The notes: generated by a model from the letters alone, not told the origin. A stretch of 64,000 nucleotides of DNA from Mycolicibacterium sediminis (GCF_010731735.1 NZ_AP022588.1:2976001-3040000); one strand, 5' to 3'. Shown: positions 44,029-56,492, counted from the first letter of the stretch. Numbers and translations: made by a program.

Positions 44029-45606
44029 TTAGCGCACGAACCGGCTCGCGTCGTTCGCCAGGTCGAGGAGCGGCTGCGGTAGCGCGCCGAGTGCGAGGGT
44101 GATGGCAGCAGACAGCGTCACGGTGGCGACGCTCAGCGAGCTGGGGACCACCACCGTCGGTGCGTCCTCGGGTGGGTCGGTGAAGAACATCAGCACGATG
44201 AGCCGCACGTAGAAGTAGGCGGCGACGGCGCTGGCGCAGACGCCGACGATGACCAGCGGGGTGGCGCCACCCTCGGCGGCGGCCTTGAACACCGCGAACT
44301 TGCTGACGAAACCACTCGTCAGCGGAATGCCGGCGAAGGCGAGCAGGAACAGCGAGAAGACCACGCCCACCAGGGGATGTCGCCGACCCAGGCCCGCCCA
44401 GCGGGACATGTCGGTCTCCTCCAGGCCGTCGGCGCCGCGGACGACGCTGACGACGGCGAAGGCGCCCAGGGTGCTGAAGCCGTAGGCGGCGAGGTAGAAC
44501 AGCGTCGCCGACAGGCCGGTCTCGTTGAGGGCGATGACGCCGGTCAGGATGAAGCCGGCGTGGGCGACCGACGAGTACGCCAGCATCCGCTTCACGTCGC
44601 TCTGCGACACCGCGGTGATGGTGCCGACGACCATCGTCAGGATCGCGATGGCCCACATCAGCGGCCGCCAGTCGTCCTCGAGGCCCGGCAGGGCGACGTA
44701 GAAGATCCGCAGGGTGGCCCCGAACGCGGCGATCTTGGTGGCGGCGGCCATGAACGCCGTCACCGGGGTGGGCGCGCCCTGGTAGACGTCCGGTATCCAC
44801 GAGTGGAACGGCACCGCACCGACCTTGAACAGGACGCCCACCGAGAGCAGCGCGACGCCGACGAGTGCCATCGTGGTGTTGCCCGCGCCTCTGGCGACCG
44901 CATCGTCGATGCCGCCGAGGCTGAGACCGCCCGAGTAGCCGTACAGCAGCGCGATGCCGTAGAGGAAGAACGCCGACGAGAATGCGCCCAGCAGGAAGTA
45001 CTTGAGCGCGGCCTCCTGCGACATCAGTCGCCGGTGCCGAGCCAGACCGCACATCAGGTATAGCGGCAGCGAGAACACCTCGAGCGCGATGAACATCGTC
45101 AGCAGGTCCTCGGACGCGCCGAAGAGCATCATCCCGGCGACGGCGAACATCGTGAGCGGGAAGACCTCGGTCTGTGCGATGCCTGCCTTGGTGGCGAGTT
45201 TCTCGGCGACGCTGCCCGGTACGGCCGACGCCTGGGGGGTGAACGCGTCCAGTCCGCTGGCGCCCTGCTCCGCGCCGACCTCCGAGGCGATGCGACGTTC
45301 TGCCATCAGGAGGGTGCCGAGGACGCCGATCACCAGGATCGTGCCCTGCAGGAACAGTGCGGGCTTGTCGATCGCGACGGATCCCATCACCGCGGTCCGG
45401 CCGGCTGACTCGCCGAGGTCGAGCCATTCCTTGCCGACGGTCACCAGTGCGGCGACCTGGGCGCCGAGTGCGACCGTCAGTTGGACGGCGTACCGCCTGC
45501 GTCGGGGGAGGAACGCCTCGACCAGCACGCCGACGATCGCCGCGCCGAGCACGATCAGCATCGGGGAGAGCAGGCCGTACTCGACGGTCGGCGGGGCCAG
45601 GTTCAT
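44029..45606 (-). CDS. nuoN: NADH dehydrogenase I subunit N
   Basis: 525 aa, about 14 membrane helices, antiporter-like proton channel subunit of complex I. Typical segments: MFIALEVFSLPLYLMCGLAR, HSWIPDVYQGAPTPVTAFMAAATKIAAF, MLAYSSVAHAGFI. Conserved helix-breaking region with Lys and the glutamate on TM5 present. The start overlaps the nuoM stop (ATGA). Last gene of the operon. Confidence 0.96.
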   Translation of the reverse strand: MNLAPPTVEYGLLSPMLIVLGAAIVGVLVEAFLPRRRRYAVQLTVALGAQVAALVTVGKEWLDLGESAGRTAVMGSVAIDKPALFLQGTILVIGVLGTLLMAERRIASEVGAEQGASGLDAFTPQASAVPGSVAEKLATKAGIAQTEVFPLTMFAVAGMMLFGASEDLLTMFIALEVFSLPLYLMCGLARHRRLMSQEAALKYFLLGAFSSAFFLYGIALLYGYSGGLSLGGIDDAVARGAGNTTMALVGVALLSVGVLFKVGAVPFHSWIPDVYQGAPTPVTAFMAAATKIAAFGATLRIFYVALPGLEDDWRPLMWAIAILTMVVGTITAVSQSDVKRMLAYSSVAHAGFILTGVIALNETGLSATLFYLAAYGFSTLGAFAVVSVVRGADGLEETDMSRWAGLGRRHPLVGVVFSLFLLAFAGIPLTSGFVSKFAVFKAAAEGGATPLVIVGVCASAVAAYFYVRLIVLMFFTDPPEDAPTVVVPSSLSVATVTLSAAITLALGALPQPLLDLANDASRFVR

Positions 45607-47165
45607 CGGGCGGGTCCTTCCTGCGCCACGCGGGGTGCGGGATCCTGCTGGCCGATGGTCGTCAGGGTGTGCCCGACCGCGGGGTCGATGAGGTCCAGGA
45701 CCGGCTTCGGATACACGCCCAGCACCAGCAGCAGTGCGATCAGCGGAGTGACCACGACGAGTTCCCGGGGCACCAGGTCATGCAGCTTCTCGTTGCCGTC
45801 GGTCACCGGTCCGGTCATCATCCTCTGGTAGGCCCACAGGATGTAGATGGCCGACAGCACGAGCGCCAGCGCGGCGAAGACCGCGAACACGGGGTAGACG
45901 GTGAACGTCCCGATCAGGACCAGGAACTCGCTGACGAACGGGGCCAGCCCGGGCAGCGACAGGGTGGCCAGACCGGCGACCAGGAACGTGCCGGCGAGGA
46001 CCGGCGCCACCTTCTGCACGCCGCCGTAGGCGGCTATCGCGCGGGAGCCCCTGCGCGACACCAGGAACCCGGCGATCAGGAACAGCGCAGCGGTCGATAT
46101 GCCGTGGTTGACCATGTACAGCGTGGATCCGGACTGGCCCTGGCTGGTCATCACGAAGATGCCGAGGATGATGAACCCGAAGTGCGAGATCGACGTGTAG
46201 GCGATCAGCCGCATGACGTCGGTCTGGCCGATCGCGACGACCGCCCCGTAGACGATGCCGATCACGGCGAGGGTGATGACCAACGGCCGGAACGTCATCG
46301 ACGCGTCGGGGAACAGCTGCAGGCAGTACCGCAGCATGCCGAACGTGCCCACCTTGTCGACCACCGCCATCATCAGCACCGCGGTGGCGGGCGTCGACTC
46401 GACGGCGGCGTCGGGCAGCCAGCGGTGGAACGGCCAGAGCGGCGCCTTGACGGCGAACGCGAACATGAAGCCGAGGAAGAGGGCGTTGAGCACGGCCGGG
46501 CTGATGTTCAGCGAGCCGTCGGCGACCGCGGCGACGATCGCACGGAAGTCGAAGGTGCCCGCCGGGAACGCGTCGCCGCTCGCCGTGGCGACGTAGAGGC
46601 CGATGACCGCCGCGAGCATGATCAGTCCGCCGAAGAGGTTGTACAGCAGGAACTTCACGGCTGCTCGCGACCGGCCCTGCGCGGTGCCGCCGCCGAACCC
46701 ACCGATGAGGAAGTACATCGGGATGAGCATTGCCTCGAAGAAGACGTAGAACAGCAGCACGTCCAGCGCGGTCAGGGAGATCAGCACCATGCCCTCGACG
46801 GCGAGCGTCAGAGCCACGTACGTGTGCGCGGACCGCGACCGATCGCCGGCGTCGTTCCAGCCGGCGACGATCAGCAGCGGCACGAGCACTGCCGTCAGGA
46901 CGACCAGCGCCAGCGCGATGCCGTCGACGCCGAGGATGTAGCCCGTCCCGAACGAGGGGATCCATTCGTGGTCCTCGACGAACTGGTACTGGGCGCCGCC
47001 GGGCTCGAACCGGACGGCCAGCAGCACCGCCACCGCGAGGACGGCCAGCGAGACCGCGAGCGCCGCGTACTTCGCGAGATGCGCTGCAGCCGAGGGCAGG
47101 AGGATCACGACGACCGCACCGAGCATCGGGACGGCCCACAGGATGGTCAGCCAGGGAGTCACCAC
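45603..47165 (-). CDS. nuoM: NADH dehydrogenase I subunit M
   Basis: 520 aa from GTG 47165, which overlaps nuoL by 7 bp. Antiporter-like membrane subunit: [67 protein letters not shown]. Carries the conserved TM5 glutamate (FFEA) and TM7 lysine (DKVG) of the proton path. Confidence 0.97.
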   Translation of the reverse strand: MVTPWLTILWAVPMLGAVVVILLPSAAAHLAKYAALAVSLAVLAVAVLLAVRFEPGGAQYQFVEDHEWIPSFGTGYILGVDGIALALVVLTAVLVPLLIVAGWNDAGDRSRSAHTYVALTLAVEGMVLISLTALDVLLFYVFFEAMLIPMYFLIGGFGGGTAQGRSRAAVKFLLYNLFGGLIMLAAVIGLYVATASGDAFPAGTFDFRAIVAAVADGSLNISPAVLNALFLGFMFAFAVKAPLWPFHRWLPDAAVESTPATAVLMMAVVDKVGTFGMLRYCLQLFPDASMTFRPLVITLAVIGIVYGAVVAIGQTDVMRLIAYTSISHFGFIILGIFVMTSQGQSGSTLYMVNHGISTAALFLIAGFLVSRRGSRAIAAYGGVQKVAPVLAGTFLVAGLATLSLPGLAPFVSEFLVLIGTFTVYPVFAVFAALALVLSAIYILWAYQRMMTGPVTDGNEKLHDLVPRELVVVTPLIALLLVLGVYPKPVLDLIDPAVGHTLTTIGQQDPAPRVAQEGPAR

Positions 47166-49042
47166 ACCCGCACCGCCAGGATCGCGGCGATGACGAGCGC
47201 GGCGCCGCCGAGCATCGACAGCGCGTAACTGCGGGCGAAGCCGGTCTGGAACTGTCGCAGGCGTTCCGACGTGCCCCCGACGAGGGTTCCGAGACCGCGG
47301 GAGACGCCGTCGATGCCGTCGTCGTCGATCTCGATCAGCCCGGCCGTGATCCGCTGTCCCGGCCGCATCAGGAACTCCTCGTTGGCGGCGTCACCGTAGA
47401 GGTCGCGTCGGGCGGCGACGGTCAGGGCCGAGACGTCCAGCGGCGCGGTCTCCGGGACCGCCCTGGTGGCGTACATCCGGTACGCGATTGCGACGCCGAC
47501 GGCGATCACGGCCATCGTGATCGTGGTCATGACCCAGGCAGGGACGACGTGATGGGCCTCGTAACCGCCGACGACCGGTTCTAGCCAGTGCTCGAGCGTG
47601 CCGCCGATCGCGAGCAGCGCTCCCGCACCGACTGATCCGACGGCCAGCACGATCATCGGCCCGGTCATGACGGCAGGCGACTCGTGCGGATGACTGTCTG
47701 GCGCCCATCGCTTCTCCCCGAAGAACGTCATGATCATCACCCGGGTCATGTAGAACGCCGTGATGCCGGCGCCGAGGAGTGCCGCCCCGCCGAGCAGGAT
47801 TCCCCTGACACCGCCCGCGGCGAAGGCGGTTTCGATGATCGGGTCCTTGGAGAAGAACCCCGACAGCGGTGGCACGCCGATGATCGCGAGGTAGCCCAGG
47901 CCGAACGTGACGAACGTGAGCGGCATGTACTTTCGCAGCCCGCCGTAGCGCCGCATGTCGGTCTCGTCGTCCATGCCGTGCATCACCGACCCGGCGCCGA
48001 GGAAGAGTCCCGCCTTGAAGAAGCCGTGCGTCAGCAGGTGCATGATCGCGATGGCGTAGCCGGCGGGTCCCAGTCCCGCCGCGAGCACCATGTAGCCGAT
48101 CTGCGACATCGTCGACGCCGCGAGGGCCTTCTTGATGTCGTCCTTCGCGCAGCCGATCACGGCGCCGAAGAGCAGGGTGACCGCGCCGACCACCACGACC
48201 CCGGTCCGTGCCTCGGGGGCGAGGTCGTAGACGGGTCCGGACCGGACGATCAGGTACACCCCGGCGGTCACCATGGTGGCGGCGTGGATCAGCGCCGACA
48301 CCGGCGTGGGGCCCTCCATCGCGTCGCCGAGCCACGACTGCAGCGGCACCTGCGCGGACTTGCCGCACGCCGCGAGCAGCAGGAGCAGACCGAGGGCGTT
48401 GAGCGCGCCGGAGGACATCTGCCCGGCGGCGTCGAAGACTGCTGCGTAGGAGACGGTTCCGGTCTGGGCGAACATCACCATCAGCGCGAGCGCGAGGCCG
48501 ATGTCGCCGACCCTGTTGACGACGAACGCCTTCTTGGCCGCGGCCGCCGCGGACGGCTTGTAGGACCAGAAGCCGATCAGCAGGTAGGACGCGAGGCCGA
48601 CGCCCTCCCACCCGACATACAGGCCCAGGTAGTTGTCGGCGAGTACCAGGAGCAGCATCGCGGCGACGAAGAGGTTGAGGTAGGCGAAGAAGCGTCTGCG
48701 CTCGGGGTCGTGTGCCATGTACCCGATCGAGTACACGTGGATCAGCGATCCCACGCCGGTGATCAGCAGGACGAAGCACACCGACAGCTGGTCGAGTTGC
48801 AGGCCGAAGTCCACCCGCAGCGACGCCACCGGCACCCAGGAGAACAGCGTCTCGCCGATGACGCGGTCCTCGGCGCTGCGGCCGAGCAGGTCGAGCCACA
48901 GCACGACGCCGACTGCGAAGGACGCGAGGGCCGTCGCCGTGCCGAGCAGGTGACCCCAGGCGTTGGTCGCGCGACCGCCCAGGAGGAGGACCGCCGCACC
49001 CGCCAGGGGCAGCGCGATCAGGAGCCACACCGGAAGTATCAT
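47159..49042 (-). CDS. nuoL: NADH dehydrogenase I subunit L
   Basis: 627 aa. Distal antiporter-like subunit with the lateral helix expected at the C-terminus. Motifs: [70 protein letters not shown]. It follows nuoK by 6 bp. Confidence 0.97.
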   Translation of the reverse strand: MILPVWLLIALPLAGAAVLLLGGRATNAWGHLLGTATALASFAVGVVLWLDLLGRSAEDRVIGETLFSWVPVASLRVDFGLQLDQLSVCFVLLITGVGSLIHVYSIGYMAHDPERRRFFAYLNLFVAAMLLLVLADNYLGLYVGWEGVGLASYLLIGFWSYKPSAAAAAKKAFVVNRVGDIGLALALMVMFAQTGTVSYAAVFDAAGQMSSGALNALGLLLLLAACGKSAQVPLQSWLGDAMEGPTPVSALIHAATMVTAGVYLIVRSGPVYDLAPEARTGVVVVGAVTLLFGAVIGCAKDDIKKALAASTMSQIGYMVLAAGLGPAGYAIAIMHLLTHGFFKAGLFLGAGSVMHGMDDETDMRRYGGLRKYMPLTFVTFGLGYLAIIGVPPLSGFFSKDPIIETAFAAGGVRGILLGGAALLGAGITAFYMTRVMIMTFFGEKRWAPDSHPHESPAVMTGPMIVLAVGSVGAGALLAIGGTLEHWLEPVVGGYEAHHVVPAWVMTTITMAVIAVGVAIAYRMYATRAVPETAPLDVSALTVAARRDLYGDAANEEFLMRPGQRITAGLIEIDDDGIDGVSRGLGTLVGGTSERLRQFQTGFARSYALSMLGGAALVIAAILAVRVW

Positions 49043-49048
49043 GGCCGC

Positions 49049-49348
49049 CTAGTGCCTCAGCAGATTCGCGCCGTCGACCGAGGCCGACCGCCGGGCACGG
49101 AAGATGGTCATGATGATCGCGAGCCCGACCACGACCTCGCAGGCGGCGACCACCATGGTGAAGAACGCGACGACCTGTCCGTCGAGGTGGCCGTGCATCC
49201 GCGAGAAGGTCACGAATGCGAGGTTCGCTGCGTTGAGCATCAGCTCGACGCACATGAACATGACGATCGCGTTGCGCCGCAGCAGGACTCCGGCGGCACC
49301 GATCGTGAACAGCAGCGCGGACAGGTACAGGTAGTTGTCGGGGTTCAC
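49049..49348 (-). CDS. nuoK: NADH dehydrogenase I subunit K
   Basis: 99 aa from GTG 49348, overlapping the nuoJ stop (GTGA). Three membrane helices; the conserved glutamates are seen in [15 protein letters not shown] and [11 protein letters not shown]. Normal family length. Confidence 0.96.
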   Translation of the reverse strand: MNPDNYLYLSALLFTIGAAGVLLRRNAIVMFMCVELMLNAANLAFVTFSRMHGHLDGQVVAFFTMVVAACEVVVGLAIIMTIFRARRSASVDGANLLRH

Positions 49349-50088
49349 CGGTCACCTCGGCGTGGTGCCAGGATCGCGCTGATCGACAGCTCCGAGTCCG
49401 ACCCGTCGGGGAGCCGCGCGGGTACGTCGACCGCGTTGTGCCGCGCGAAGACACCCGGGTTGGGCATCGGCGTCGGGTGGCCTCCCTCGGCGAAGCGCTC
49501 GATGGCGAGTTCCCGTTGGGTCTTCCGGCGGTCTATGCGCTCGCGGTGCGCGAGCACCATCGCCCCGAGCGCGGCCGTGATGAGCAGGGCGCTGGTGAGT
49601 TCGAACGCCCAGACGTAGCGGACGAAGATCAGTGCGGCGAGACCCTCGACGTTGCCGCCCGCGTTGGCCTGCTCGAGACCGGTGAAGCCCGCCGCGGAGA
49701 CGTTGCCGACGCCCGCGATCAACAGCAGGCCGAAGGCGCTGCCCGCCGCGATCGCCGCGAAGCGCTGTCCGCGAATGGTTTCCACCAGCGAGTCCGACGA
49801 GTCCACGCCGATGAGCATCAGCACGAACAGGAAGAGCATCATGACCGCGCCCGTATAGACGACGATCTGCACGACCCCCAGGAACACCGCATCCTGGGCG
49901 ATGTAGAGCACGGCGAGGATGATCATGGTGCAGGCCAGGAAGATCGCGGAGTAGACCGCCTTGGGGGCGGCGACCACGCCGACCGCGGCGACGACCGCAA
50001 GGGTGCCGAGCGTCCAGAACAGCACGGCCTCGCCGGTCGAGGTGCGGAACGCCGCGTCGGCGGCGAGTACCGCGAGTTCCGGCGTCAC
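49345..50088 (-). CDS. nuoJ: NADH dehydrogenase I subunit J
   Basis: 247 aa from GTG 50088, overlapping nuoI (GTGA). Five membrane helices with the TM3 segment [27 protein letters not shown] soluble C-terminal tail of roughly 70 residues after the last helix is longer than in E. coli. Confidence 0.95.
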   Translation of the reverse strand: MTPELAVLAADAAFRTSTGEAVLFWTLGTLAVVAAVGVVAAPKAVYSAIFLACTMIILAVLYIAQDAVFLGVVQIVVYTGAVMMLFLFVLMLIGVDSSDSLVETIRGQRFAAIAAGSAFGLLLIAGVGNVSAAGFTGLEQANAGGNVEGLAALIFVRYVWAFELTSALLITAALGAMVLAHRERIDRRKTQRELAIERFAEGGHPTPMPNPGVFARHNAVDVPARLPDGSDSELSISAILAPRRGDR

Positions 50089-50627
50089 AGCAGGGATTCC
50101 TTGGGCTGGATCGTCAGGCGAAATGCGCCGACGTTGCCGCGGTAGTAGTCCTCGTCGGTGCTGCCCTCGAGCATGGCGTGCGGTGGCGCCGTCATGTCCG
50201 GGGTCAGCGGGGCGAGCAGCTTGTCCTTGCCGTAGATCAGGTCGGAGCGGTTGTCGTCGGCCATCTCGTAGTCGTTGGTCATCGTCAGCGCCCGGGTCGG
50301 GCACGCCTCGAGGCACAGCCCGCACCCGATGCAGCGCAGATAGTTGATCTGGTACACCCGGCCGTAGCGCTCACCGGGGGAGAACCTCTCGGCCTCGGTG
50401 TTGCTGGCGCCCTCGACGAAGATCGCATCGGCGGGGCAGGCCCAGGCGCACAGCTCGCAGCCGATGCACTTCTCCAGGCCGTCCTCGTAGCGGTTGAGCT
50501 GGTGGCGGCCGTGATAGCGCTGTGCCGTCGGTCCGGGCTCCTCCGGGTACTGCTCCGTGATGGGCTTCTTGAACATCGCCTTGAACGTGACGCCGAATCC
50601 TGCGATCGCATCGATGAACTTAGGCAT
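50085..50627 (-). CDS. nuoI: NADH dehydrogenase I subunit I (2x 4Fe-4S)
   Basis: 180 aa. Two ferredoxin motifs, [12 protein letters not shown] and [12 protein letters not shown], bind clusters N6a and N6b on the path to N2. Overlaps nuoH by 8 bp. Confidence 0.97.
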   Translation of the reverse strand: MPKFIDAIAGFGVTFKAMFKKPITEQYPEEPGPTAQRYHGRHQLNRYEDGLEKCIGCELCAWACPADAIFVEGASNTEAERFSPGERYGRVYQINYLRCIGCGLCLEACPTRALTMTNDYEMADDNRSDLIYGKDKLLAPLTPDMTAPPHAMLEGSTDEDYYRGNVGAFRLTIQPKESLL

Positions 50628-51846
50628 TGCGAGCGGCCTCCTTCACGGGCATCGGGGGAGTCGGGAACGCACCCGAGTCGGGTGCGGGCCCCGGATCGAG
50701 CCGGATTCGCCTGCGGCGCAGCGATCTCGACAGGTAGACGAGCAGGCCGACGCCCACGACCGCGCTGGCGATCACCAGCACGACCGCCATCGCGCCGTAC
50801 CCCTCGGTGCGCAGCGTCCGGACGATGGCGACGGTCATGATCCACGCCAGCGAGATGGGGATCAGGACTTTCCAGCCGAGCCCCATGAACTGGTCGTAGC
50901 GCATCCGCGGCAACGTGGCACGCAGCCACATGAACAGGAAGAGGAACGCCCACACCTTGGCGATGAACCACAGCAGCGGCCACCACCCGCTGTTGGCGCC
51001 GTCGATCATGCTGATCGGCCAGGGTGCTTGCCAGCCACCGAGGAACAGCGTGGTGGCCAGTGCGGAGACGGTCGTCATGTTCACGTACTCCGCGAGCATG
51101 AACATCGCGAACTTGAGTGACGAGTACTCGGTGTGGAACCCGCCGACCAGTTCGCCCTCGGCCTCGGGGAGGTCGAACGGTGCCCGGTTGGTCTCGCCGA
51201 CCATCGAGGTGACGTAGATGAGGAACGACGGCAGGAGCAGGAAGACGTACCAGAGGTGCTGCTGCTTGGCGACGATCTCCGAGGTCGACATGGTGCCCGA
51301 GTACAGGAAGACCGCGGCGAAGGACAGCGCCATCGCGATCTCGTAGGACACGACCTGGGCGCTGGACCGGAGCCCACCCAGCAGTGGGTAGGTCGATCCG
51401 GATGCCCACCCGGCCAACACGATTCCGTACACGCCGATCGACGTGACGGCCAGCACGTAGAGCACGGCGACCGGCAGGTCGGTCAGTTGCAGCGGAGTCT
51501 GATGGCCGAAGACGCTGACCATGCCGCCCAGGGGTATGACCGCGAACGCCATGACCGCCGGAACCACCGAGATGACGGGCGCCAGCAGGTAGATCGGCTT
51601 GTCCACCCCGGCGGGGATCAGACCCTCCTTGAGCGCCAGCTTCACGCCGTCGGCGAGACTCTGCAGCAGGCCGAACGGTCCGACGCGGTTGGGGCCGTAC
51701 CGCATTTGCATGCGGCCCAGGATCTTTCGCTCGACCAGGATCGCGACCAGTACCGTCAGCAGGCAGAACACGAAGACGCCCAGCGACTTGCCGAGCACCA
51801 GCCACCACGGGTCGTGACCGAACGACGAGAGGTCGGGATAGATCAC
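50620..51846 (-). CDS. nuoH: NADH dehydrogenase I subunit H
   Basis: 408 aa from GTG 51846, overlapping the nuoG stop (GTGA). Membrane subunit forming the quinone chamber: [67 protein letters not shown]-terminal cytoplasmic tail of about 40 residues extends beyond the last helix. Confidence 0.97.
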   Translation of the reverse strand: MIYPDLSSFGHDPWWLVLGKSLGVFVFCLLTVLVAILVERKILGRMQMRYGPNRVGPFGLLQSLADGVKLALKEGLIPAGVDKPIYLLAPVISVVPAVMAFAVIPLGGMVSVFGHQTPLQLTDLPVAVLYVLAVTSIGVYGIVLAGWASGSTYPLLGGLRSSAQVVSYEIAMALSFAAVFLYSGTMSTSEIVAKQQHLWYVFLLLPSFLIYVTSMVGETNRAPFDLPEAEGELVGGFHTEYSSLKFAMFMLAEYVNMTTVSALATTLFLGGWQAPWPISMIDGANSGWWPLLWFIAKVWAFLFLFMWLRATLPRMRYDQFMGLGWKVLIPISLAWIMTVAIVRTLRTEGYGAMAVVLVIASAVVGVGLLVYLSRSLRRRRIRLDPGPAPDSGAFPTPPMPVKEAARNA

Positions 51847-54224
51847 GGCTGCTCACCCGCCCGTGCGATCGCGACGACCGAGCCGACCTCCGCGGGTACG
51901 GCGCCGAGCGGCGCCCACACGACGCCGTCGGGCATGTCGGTGATCGCCAGCGGCAGCGCGACCGCGGTGCCGACGGTGACGAGATCGCCGTCGGCGGCGC
52001 CGATTCCCGCCGCCGTCGCCGGGGACAGCCGGGCGACGACGGGTCGCGCCGTGCCCGCGAGGTGCGGCTCGCCGTCCTGCAGCCTGCCCTGAAGCGATCC
52101 CTGGTTGAGCAGCATGCGCCAGCCGGTCAGCACGGCGGTCCCGGACTCGGGCTCGTGCAGGCCGGCGGACGGTACGTCGGGGACCGCGACCGGAGCGCCC
52201 TCCCAGGCGCCGAGGCCGGTGATCTCGGCGCGTGCGGTCGCGGCGTCGGACAGGGCGAGGTCGATGCCCACCTCGTCGGCCAGCGCGGCGAGGACGCGCA
52301 TGTCGGCGGTGGCCTCCGGCGGCAACGCGGGCTCGAACGGCCGCAGCCGCCCCTCCCACGTCAGGAACGAGCCGGCCTTCTCGGCCACCGGTGCGACGGG
52401 GAACACGACGTCGGCTCGGTCGGTCACCGCGCTCTGCCGGATCTCGAGACTCACCACGAACGGCGCGGCGTCCACGGCCGCGAGTGCGGCCGCCGGGTCG
52501 GGCAGGTCGGCCAGGTCGACGCCGCCGATCAGCAGCGCGGCGAGGGTGCCGTCGGCCGCGCCCGCGACGATGCCCGCGGTGTCGCGCCCCGGGGTCGCGG
52601 GCAGGTCGTCGACGTGCCAGCCGGCCGCCACCTCGGCGCGCGCCGCGGCATCGTCGACCGGCCTGCCGCCGGGCAGCAGGTTGGGCATCGCGCCGGCCTC
52701 CACCGCGCCGCGATCGCCTGCGCGGCGGGGGATCCAGCCGACCCGTGCGCCCGTGGCGTTCGCGAGTCGCAGGACGGCCGAGTACGCGCCGGGGGAGGTG
52801 GCGAGCCGCTCGCCGACCAGGATCACCGTTCCGGGCACCACGTCGGCGGCCGCGGCGTCGAGTGCGGCGGCCTCACCGCCGGGCGGCGTGGCGATGAGCG
52901 TCCCACCCATCTTCTCCAGACCGCGGGTCGCGAACGGCGCGATGGAGGTGACCCTCAGCCCGCGCTTGCGAGCGGCCTTGCGCAGCCGCAGGAAGACGAT
53001 CGGCGACTCCTCCTCGGGCTCGAGGCCGACGAGCAGCACGGCAGCAGCGGATTCCAGATCGGTGTAGGTGACCGACATGGTCCGGCCGGCGACCGCGGCG
53101 GCGAGGAAGGCCGCCTCCTCGTCGGAGTGTGCGCGGCTGCGGAAGTCGACGTCGTTGGTGCCGAGCACGATCCGGGCGAACTTGGCGTACGCGTAGGCGT
53201 CCTCCAACGTGCTGCGCCCACCGACCAGCACGCCGGTCCGGGCGCCGGCGGCGGTGAGCCCGCGGACCGCGATCGCGACCGCTTCCGACCACGACGCCGG
53301 TCGCTGACGGCCGTCGGCGTCGCGCACCAGCGGCGTGGCGATGCGGTCGCCCTGGCGGGCATAGGTGAACGCCCACCGGCCCTTGTCGCAGTTCCACTCC
53401 TCGTTGACTTCGGGGTCGTCACCGGCGAGGCGGCGCAACACCTTTCCGCGCCGATGATCGGTGCGCTGGGCGCAACCCGACGCGCAGTGCTCGCACACGC
53501 TCGGCGACGACACCAGGTCGAACGGCCGGGCGCGGAAGCGGTACGCCGTGCCGGTGAGCGCGCCGACTGGGCAGATCTGCACGGTGTTGCCGGAGAAGTA
53601 CGAGTCGAATGGTGTGTCGGTGGCGATGCCGACCTGTTGCAGCGCACCGCGTTCCAGCAGCTCGATGAACGGGTCGCCGGCGATCTGGTTGGAGAACCGG
53701 GTGCACCGGGCGCACAGGACGCACCTCTCGCGGTCGAGCAGCACCTGCGTTGACAGGTTGATCGGTTTGGGAAAGGTGCGCTTCACGTCGGTGAAGCGGG
53801 TATCGGCGCGGCCGTTGGACATCGCCTGGTTCTGCAGCGGGCACTCGCCGCCCTTGTCGCACACCGGGCAGTCCAGTGGGTGGTTGATGAGCAGCAGTTC
53901 CATCACGCCGTGCTGGGCCTTGTCGGCTACCTCGGAGGTGAGTTGCGTGCGCACCACCATGTCGGGGGTGACGGTCGTGGTGCACGACGCCAGTGGCTTG
54001 CGCTGACCCTCCACGTCGACGAGGCACTGCCGGCACGCGCCCACCGGCTCGAGCAGCGGGTGGTCGCAGAAGCGGGGAATCTGGATGCCCATCAGCTCGG
54101 CGGCGCGGATCACCAGGGTGCCCTTCGGCACGCTGATCTGATGGTCGTCGATGACCAGCGACACCATCTCGACGTCGGTGGCCGGCGGCTGCGCGGCGCG
54201 GGCCTTGTCCTCGGCGGTCGTCAT
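51843..54224 (-). CDS. nuoG: NADH dehydrogenase I subunit G (iron-sulfur, molybdopterin-oxidoreductase fold)
   Basis: 793 aa from ATG 54224 with GAGGGG upstream. N-terminal 2Fe-2S site ([18 protein letters not shown]), His-Cys cluster N5 ([15 protein letters not shown]), N4 (CVLCARC...CPVGAL) and the extra N7 motif CEHCASGC...WNCDKGRW. The remaining 550 residues follow the molybdopterin oxidoreductase fold without a cofactor. Separated from nuoF by 112 bp containing a hairpin repeat, the only real gap in the operon. Confidence 0.96.
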   Translation of the reverse strand: MTTAEDKARAAQPPATDVEMVSLVIDDHQISVPKGTLVIRAAELMGIQIPRFCDHPLLEPVGACRQCLVDVEGQRKPLASCTTTVTPDMVVRTQLTSEVADKAQHGVMELLLINHPLDCPVCDKGGECPLQNQAMSNGRADTRFTDVKRTFPKPINLSTQVLLDRERCVLCARCTRFSNQIAGDPFIELLERGALQQVGIATDTPFDSYFSGNTVQICPVGALTGTAYRFRARPFDLVSSPSVCEHCASGCAQRTDHRRGKVLRRLAGDDPEVNEEWNCDKGRWAFTYARQGDRIATPLVRDADGRQRPASWSEAVAIAVRGLTAAGARTGVLVGGRSTLEDAYAYAKFARIVLGTNDVDFRSRAHSDEEAAFLAAAVAGRTMSVTYTDLESAAAVLLVGLEPEEESPIVFLRLRKAARKRGLRVTSIAPFATRGLEKMGGTLIATPPGGEAAALDAAAADVVPGTVILVGERLATSPGAYSAVLRLANATGARVGWIPRRAGDRGAVEAGAMPNLLPGGRPVDDAAARAEVAAGWHVDDLPATPGRDTAGIVAGAADGTLAALLIGGVDLADLPDPAAALAAVDAAPFVVSLEIRQSAVTDRADVVFPVAPVAEKAGSFLTWEGRLRPFEPALPPEATADMRVLAALADEVGIDLALSDAATARAEITGLGAWEGAPVAVPDVPSAGLHEPESGTAVLTGWRMLLNQGSLQGRLQDGEPHLAGTARPVVARLSPATAAGIGAADGDLVTVGTAVALPLAITDMPDGVVWAPLGAVPAEVGSVVAIARAGEQP

Positions 54225-54244
54225 GAGCCCCTCACCCCTTTCCC

Positions 54245-54304
54245 GCGAGCAGACGTAAACGTGCGTCTTTCGTCGGCGTGTCGCGCACATTTGTGTCTGC
54301 TCGC
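54245..54304. repeat. 60-bp interrupted inverted repeat between nuoF and nuoG
   Basis: GCGAGCAGAC (54245-54254) and GTCTGCTCGC (54295-54304) are perfect 10-bp arms around 40 bp. Elements with GAGCAGAC/GTCTGCTC ends are, as I recall, scattered through mycobacterial intergenic regions; that is memory, not a search. In the nuo mRNA it would form a stem ahead of nuoG. Confidence 0.65.
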
Positions 54305-54336
54305 CGGGGGAGGTGTCGCCGGGGAGATCAGCGCGC

Positions 54337-55650
54337 TCATGACAGGGCCCCTTCCGGCGTGGCGAGCATCGACGCGTACGGGTCGAACGGGCAGCCGCCG
54401 TCGAGGTGTGCGAGGTACTCGTCGCGGAAGTACTTGATGGACGAAATGATTGGGCTCGCGGCGCCGTCCCCCAGCGCGCAGAACGACTTGCCGAGAATCG
54501 CATCGGACACGTCGAGCAGCTTGTCGATGTCGGCCTCGTCGGCGTCCCCGGCCTCGATGCGGGCGTAGATCTGCGTCAGCCAGTACGTGCCCTCGCGACA
54601 CGGGGTGCACTTGCCGCAGGACTCGTGGGCGTAGAACTGCGTCCAGCGCCGGACCGCTCGCACCACGCAGGTGGTCTCGTCGAAGATCTGCAGCGCCTTG
54701 GTGCCGAGCATGGAGCCGGCCTTGCCGACGCCCTCGTAGTCGAGTGGCACGTCGAGGTGTTCGGCCGTGAGCAGCGGCGTCGACGAGCCGCCCGGGGTCC
54801 AGAACTTCAGTTCGTGGCCGGCCCGGACGCCGCCGGCGTAGTCGAGCAGCTCGCGCAGCGTGACGCCCAGCGGGGCCTCGTACTGGCCGGGCCGGGTGAC
54901 GTGGCCGGACAGCGAGTAGAGCGTGAAGCCGGGCGACTTCTCGGTGCCCATCGACTTGAACCAGTCGACGCCGCCGCGGATCACGGCGGGGACGCTCGCG
55001 ATCGACTCGACGTTGTTGACCACCGTGGGACACGCGTACAGGCCGGCGACGGCGGGGAAGGGCGGCCGCAACCGGGGTTGCCCGCGGCGGCCCTCGAGTG
55101 AGTCGAGCAGCGCGGTCTCCTCGCCGCAGATGTAGGCGCCCGCCCCGGCGTGCACCACCAGGTCGAGGTCGAAGCCGGACCCGAGGACGTCGGCGCCGAG
55201 ATAGCCGGCGTCGTAGGCCTCGGAGACGGCGGCCTGCAGGCGCCGCAGCACGGGCACCACCTCGCCGCGGACGTAGATGAACGCGTGCCGCGCGCGGATC
55301 GCGTACGCGGCGATGATTGCGCCCTCCACGAGCACGTGCGGCGTCGCCATCATCAGCGGCATGTCCTTGCACGTGCCGGGTTCCGACTCGTCGGCGTTGA
55401 TCACCAGGTACTTGGGCTTGGCGCCCGGCCCGTCGCTGCCCTGCGGGATGAACGACCACTTCTGTCCGGTGGGGAAGCCGGCGCCACCGCGGCCGCGTAG
55501 CCCGGACTCCTTGACCAGGGCGATTAGGTCGTCGGGCGCCATGGCCAGGGCCTTCTCGAGCGCCTGATACCCGTCGTGCCCGCGGTAGGACTCCAGCGTC
55601 CACGACGACGGCTGGTCCCAGTAACTGCTGAGCACGGGGGCGAGGGTCAT
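54337..55650 (-). CDS. nuoF: NADH dehydrogenase I subunit F (NADH/FMN site)
   Basis: 437 aa from ATG 55650, overlapping the nuoE stop (ATGA). FMN/NADH site [45 protein letters not shown]; cluster N3 ligands in [13 protein letters not shown] plus the cysteine in SFCALGDGA. Electron entry point of complex I. Confidence 0.97.
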   Translation of the reverse strand: MTLAPVLSSYWDQPSSWTLESYRGHDGYQALEKALAMAPDDLIALVKESGLRGRGGAGFPTGQKWSFIPQGSDGPGAKPKYLVINADESEPGTCKDMPLMMATPHVLVEGAIIAAYAIRARHAFIYVRGEVVPVLRRLQAAVSEAYDAGYLGADVLGSGFDLDLVVHAGAGAYICGEETALLDSLEGRRGQPRLRPPFPAVAGLYACPTVVNNVESIASVPAVIRGGVDWFKSMGTEKSPGFTLYSLSGHVTRPGQYEAPLGVTLRELLDYAGGVRAGHELKFWTPGGSSTPLLTAEHLDVPLDYEGVGKAGSMLGTKALQIFDETTCVVRAVRRWTQFYAHESCGKCTPCREGTYWLTQIYARIEAGDADEADIDKLLDVSDAILGKSFCALGDGAASPIISSIKYFRDEYLAHLDGGCPFDPYASMLATPEGALS

Positions 55651-56492
55651 CGGGCCGCCCCGTTCGTCGGCGGGACGTCGGCGGACGGTGCGGGGGCGGG
55701 TTCGTCGCGCAGCGCCTCCTGGGTCATCCGTTCGTCGTCGGGACCGTCCGCAGTGGGTCCGGTCTGGCCGGGCGTGGGGGCGCTCATCCCGCGCTCGCGC
55801 GCCACCATCAGACCCGCGAGGGTGGCGTCGCCGGGTGCGCCGTCGTTGGCGCCGGGACGCTCGTCGGAGAAGCCGGCGAGGATGCGGGCGGTCTCGCGGA
55901 ACGTGCACAGCGTCGCACCGCGGGTGGGGGTGACGGGCTCACCGGCCCGCAGCTCGTCGACGAGAGTCCTTGCCGAGCCGGGGGTCTGCTGGTCGAAGAA
56001 CTCCCAGTTGACCATCAGGACGGGCGCGTAGTCGCAGGCGGCGTTGCACTCGAGATGCTCGAGGGTGACCTTTCCGTCGGCCGTGGTCTCGCCCGCGTGC
56101 ACGCCGAGGTGGTCTTCCAGGGTCTCGAGGATCACGTCCCCGCCCATGATCGCGCACAGCGTGTTCGTGCAGACCCCCACCAGGTAGTCCCCGGTGGGCG
56201 TGCGCCGGTACATCGAGTAGAACGTCGCGACCGCGGTGACCTCTGCCGGGCTCAGATCCAGTTGCTCTGCGCAGAAGGCGATCCCGGCCGGAGTCAGGTA
56301 GCCGTCCTGGGACTGGACCAGGTGCAGCAGCGGCAGCAGCGCCGAACGCGACTGCGGGTACTTGGCGACGACGACGGCGGCGTCCTCGGCCAGCCGGGTC
56401 GCCACGTCGGGCGGATAGGCGTGGTCGCCCCGGGCGATCGGGGGACCCGGTTCGTCGGGTCGCTGTCCCAACCGCAGTTCGACGAGTGTCAT
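55647..56492 (-). CDS. nuoE: NADH dehydrogenase I subunit E (2Fe-2S)
   Basis: 281 aa from ATG 56492 (ATGA overlap with nuoD). Thioredoxin-like 2Fe-2S domain with CTNTLC and [10 protein letters not shown] supplying the four cysteines of N1a. The family core ends near residue 185; about 80 further residues form a Pro/Ala/Asp-rich, probably disordered tail. Confidence 0.95.
   Translation of the reverse strand: MTLVELRLGQRPDEPGPPIARGDHAYPPDVATRLAEDAAVVVAKYPQSRSALLPLLHLVQSQDGYLTPAGIAFCAEQLDLSPAEVTAVATFYSMYRRTPTGDYLVGVCTNTLCAIMGGDVILETLEDHLGVHAGETTADGKVTLEHLECNAACDYAPVLMVNWEFFDQQTPGSARTLVDELRAGEPVTPTRGATLCTFRETARILAGFSDERPGANDGAPGDATLAGLMVARERGMSAPTPGQTGPTADGPDDERMTQEALRDEPAPAPSADVPPTNGAAR

Noticed and set aside
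45357..47228. 623-aa plus-strand open frame opposite nuoM
   Set aside because: Antisense shadow of a high-GC membrane protein gene; composition is Arg/Gly/His-rich repeats without motifs.
47684..49618. 644-aa plus-strand open frame opposite nuoL
   Set aside because: Shadow frame; nuoL and nuoK are unmistakable on the other strand.
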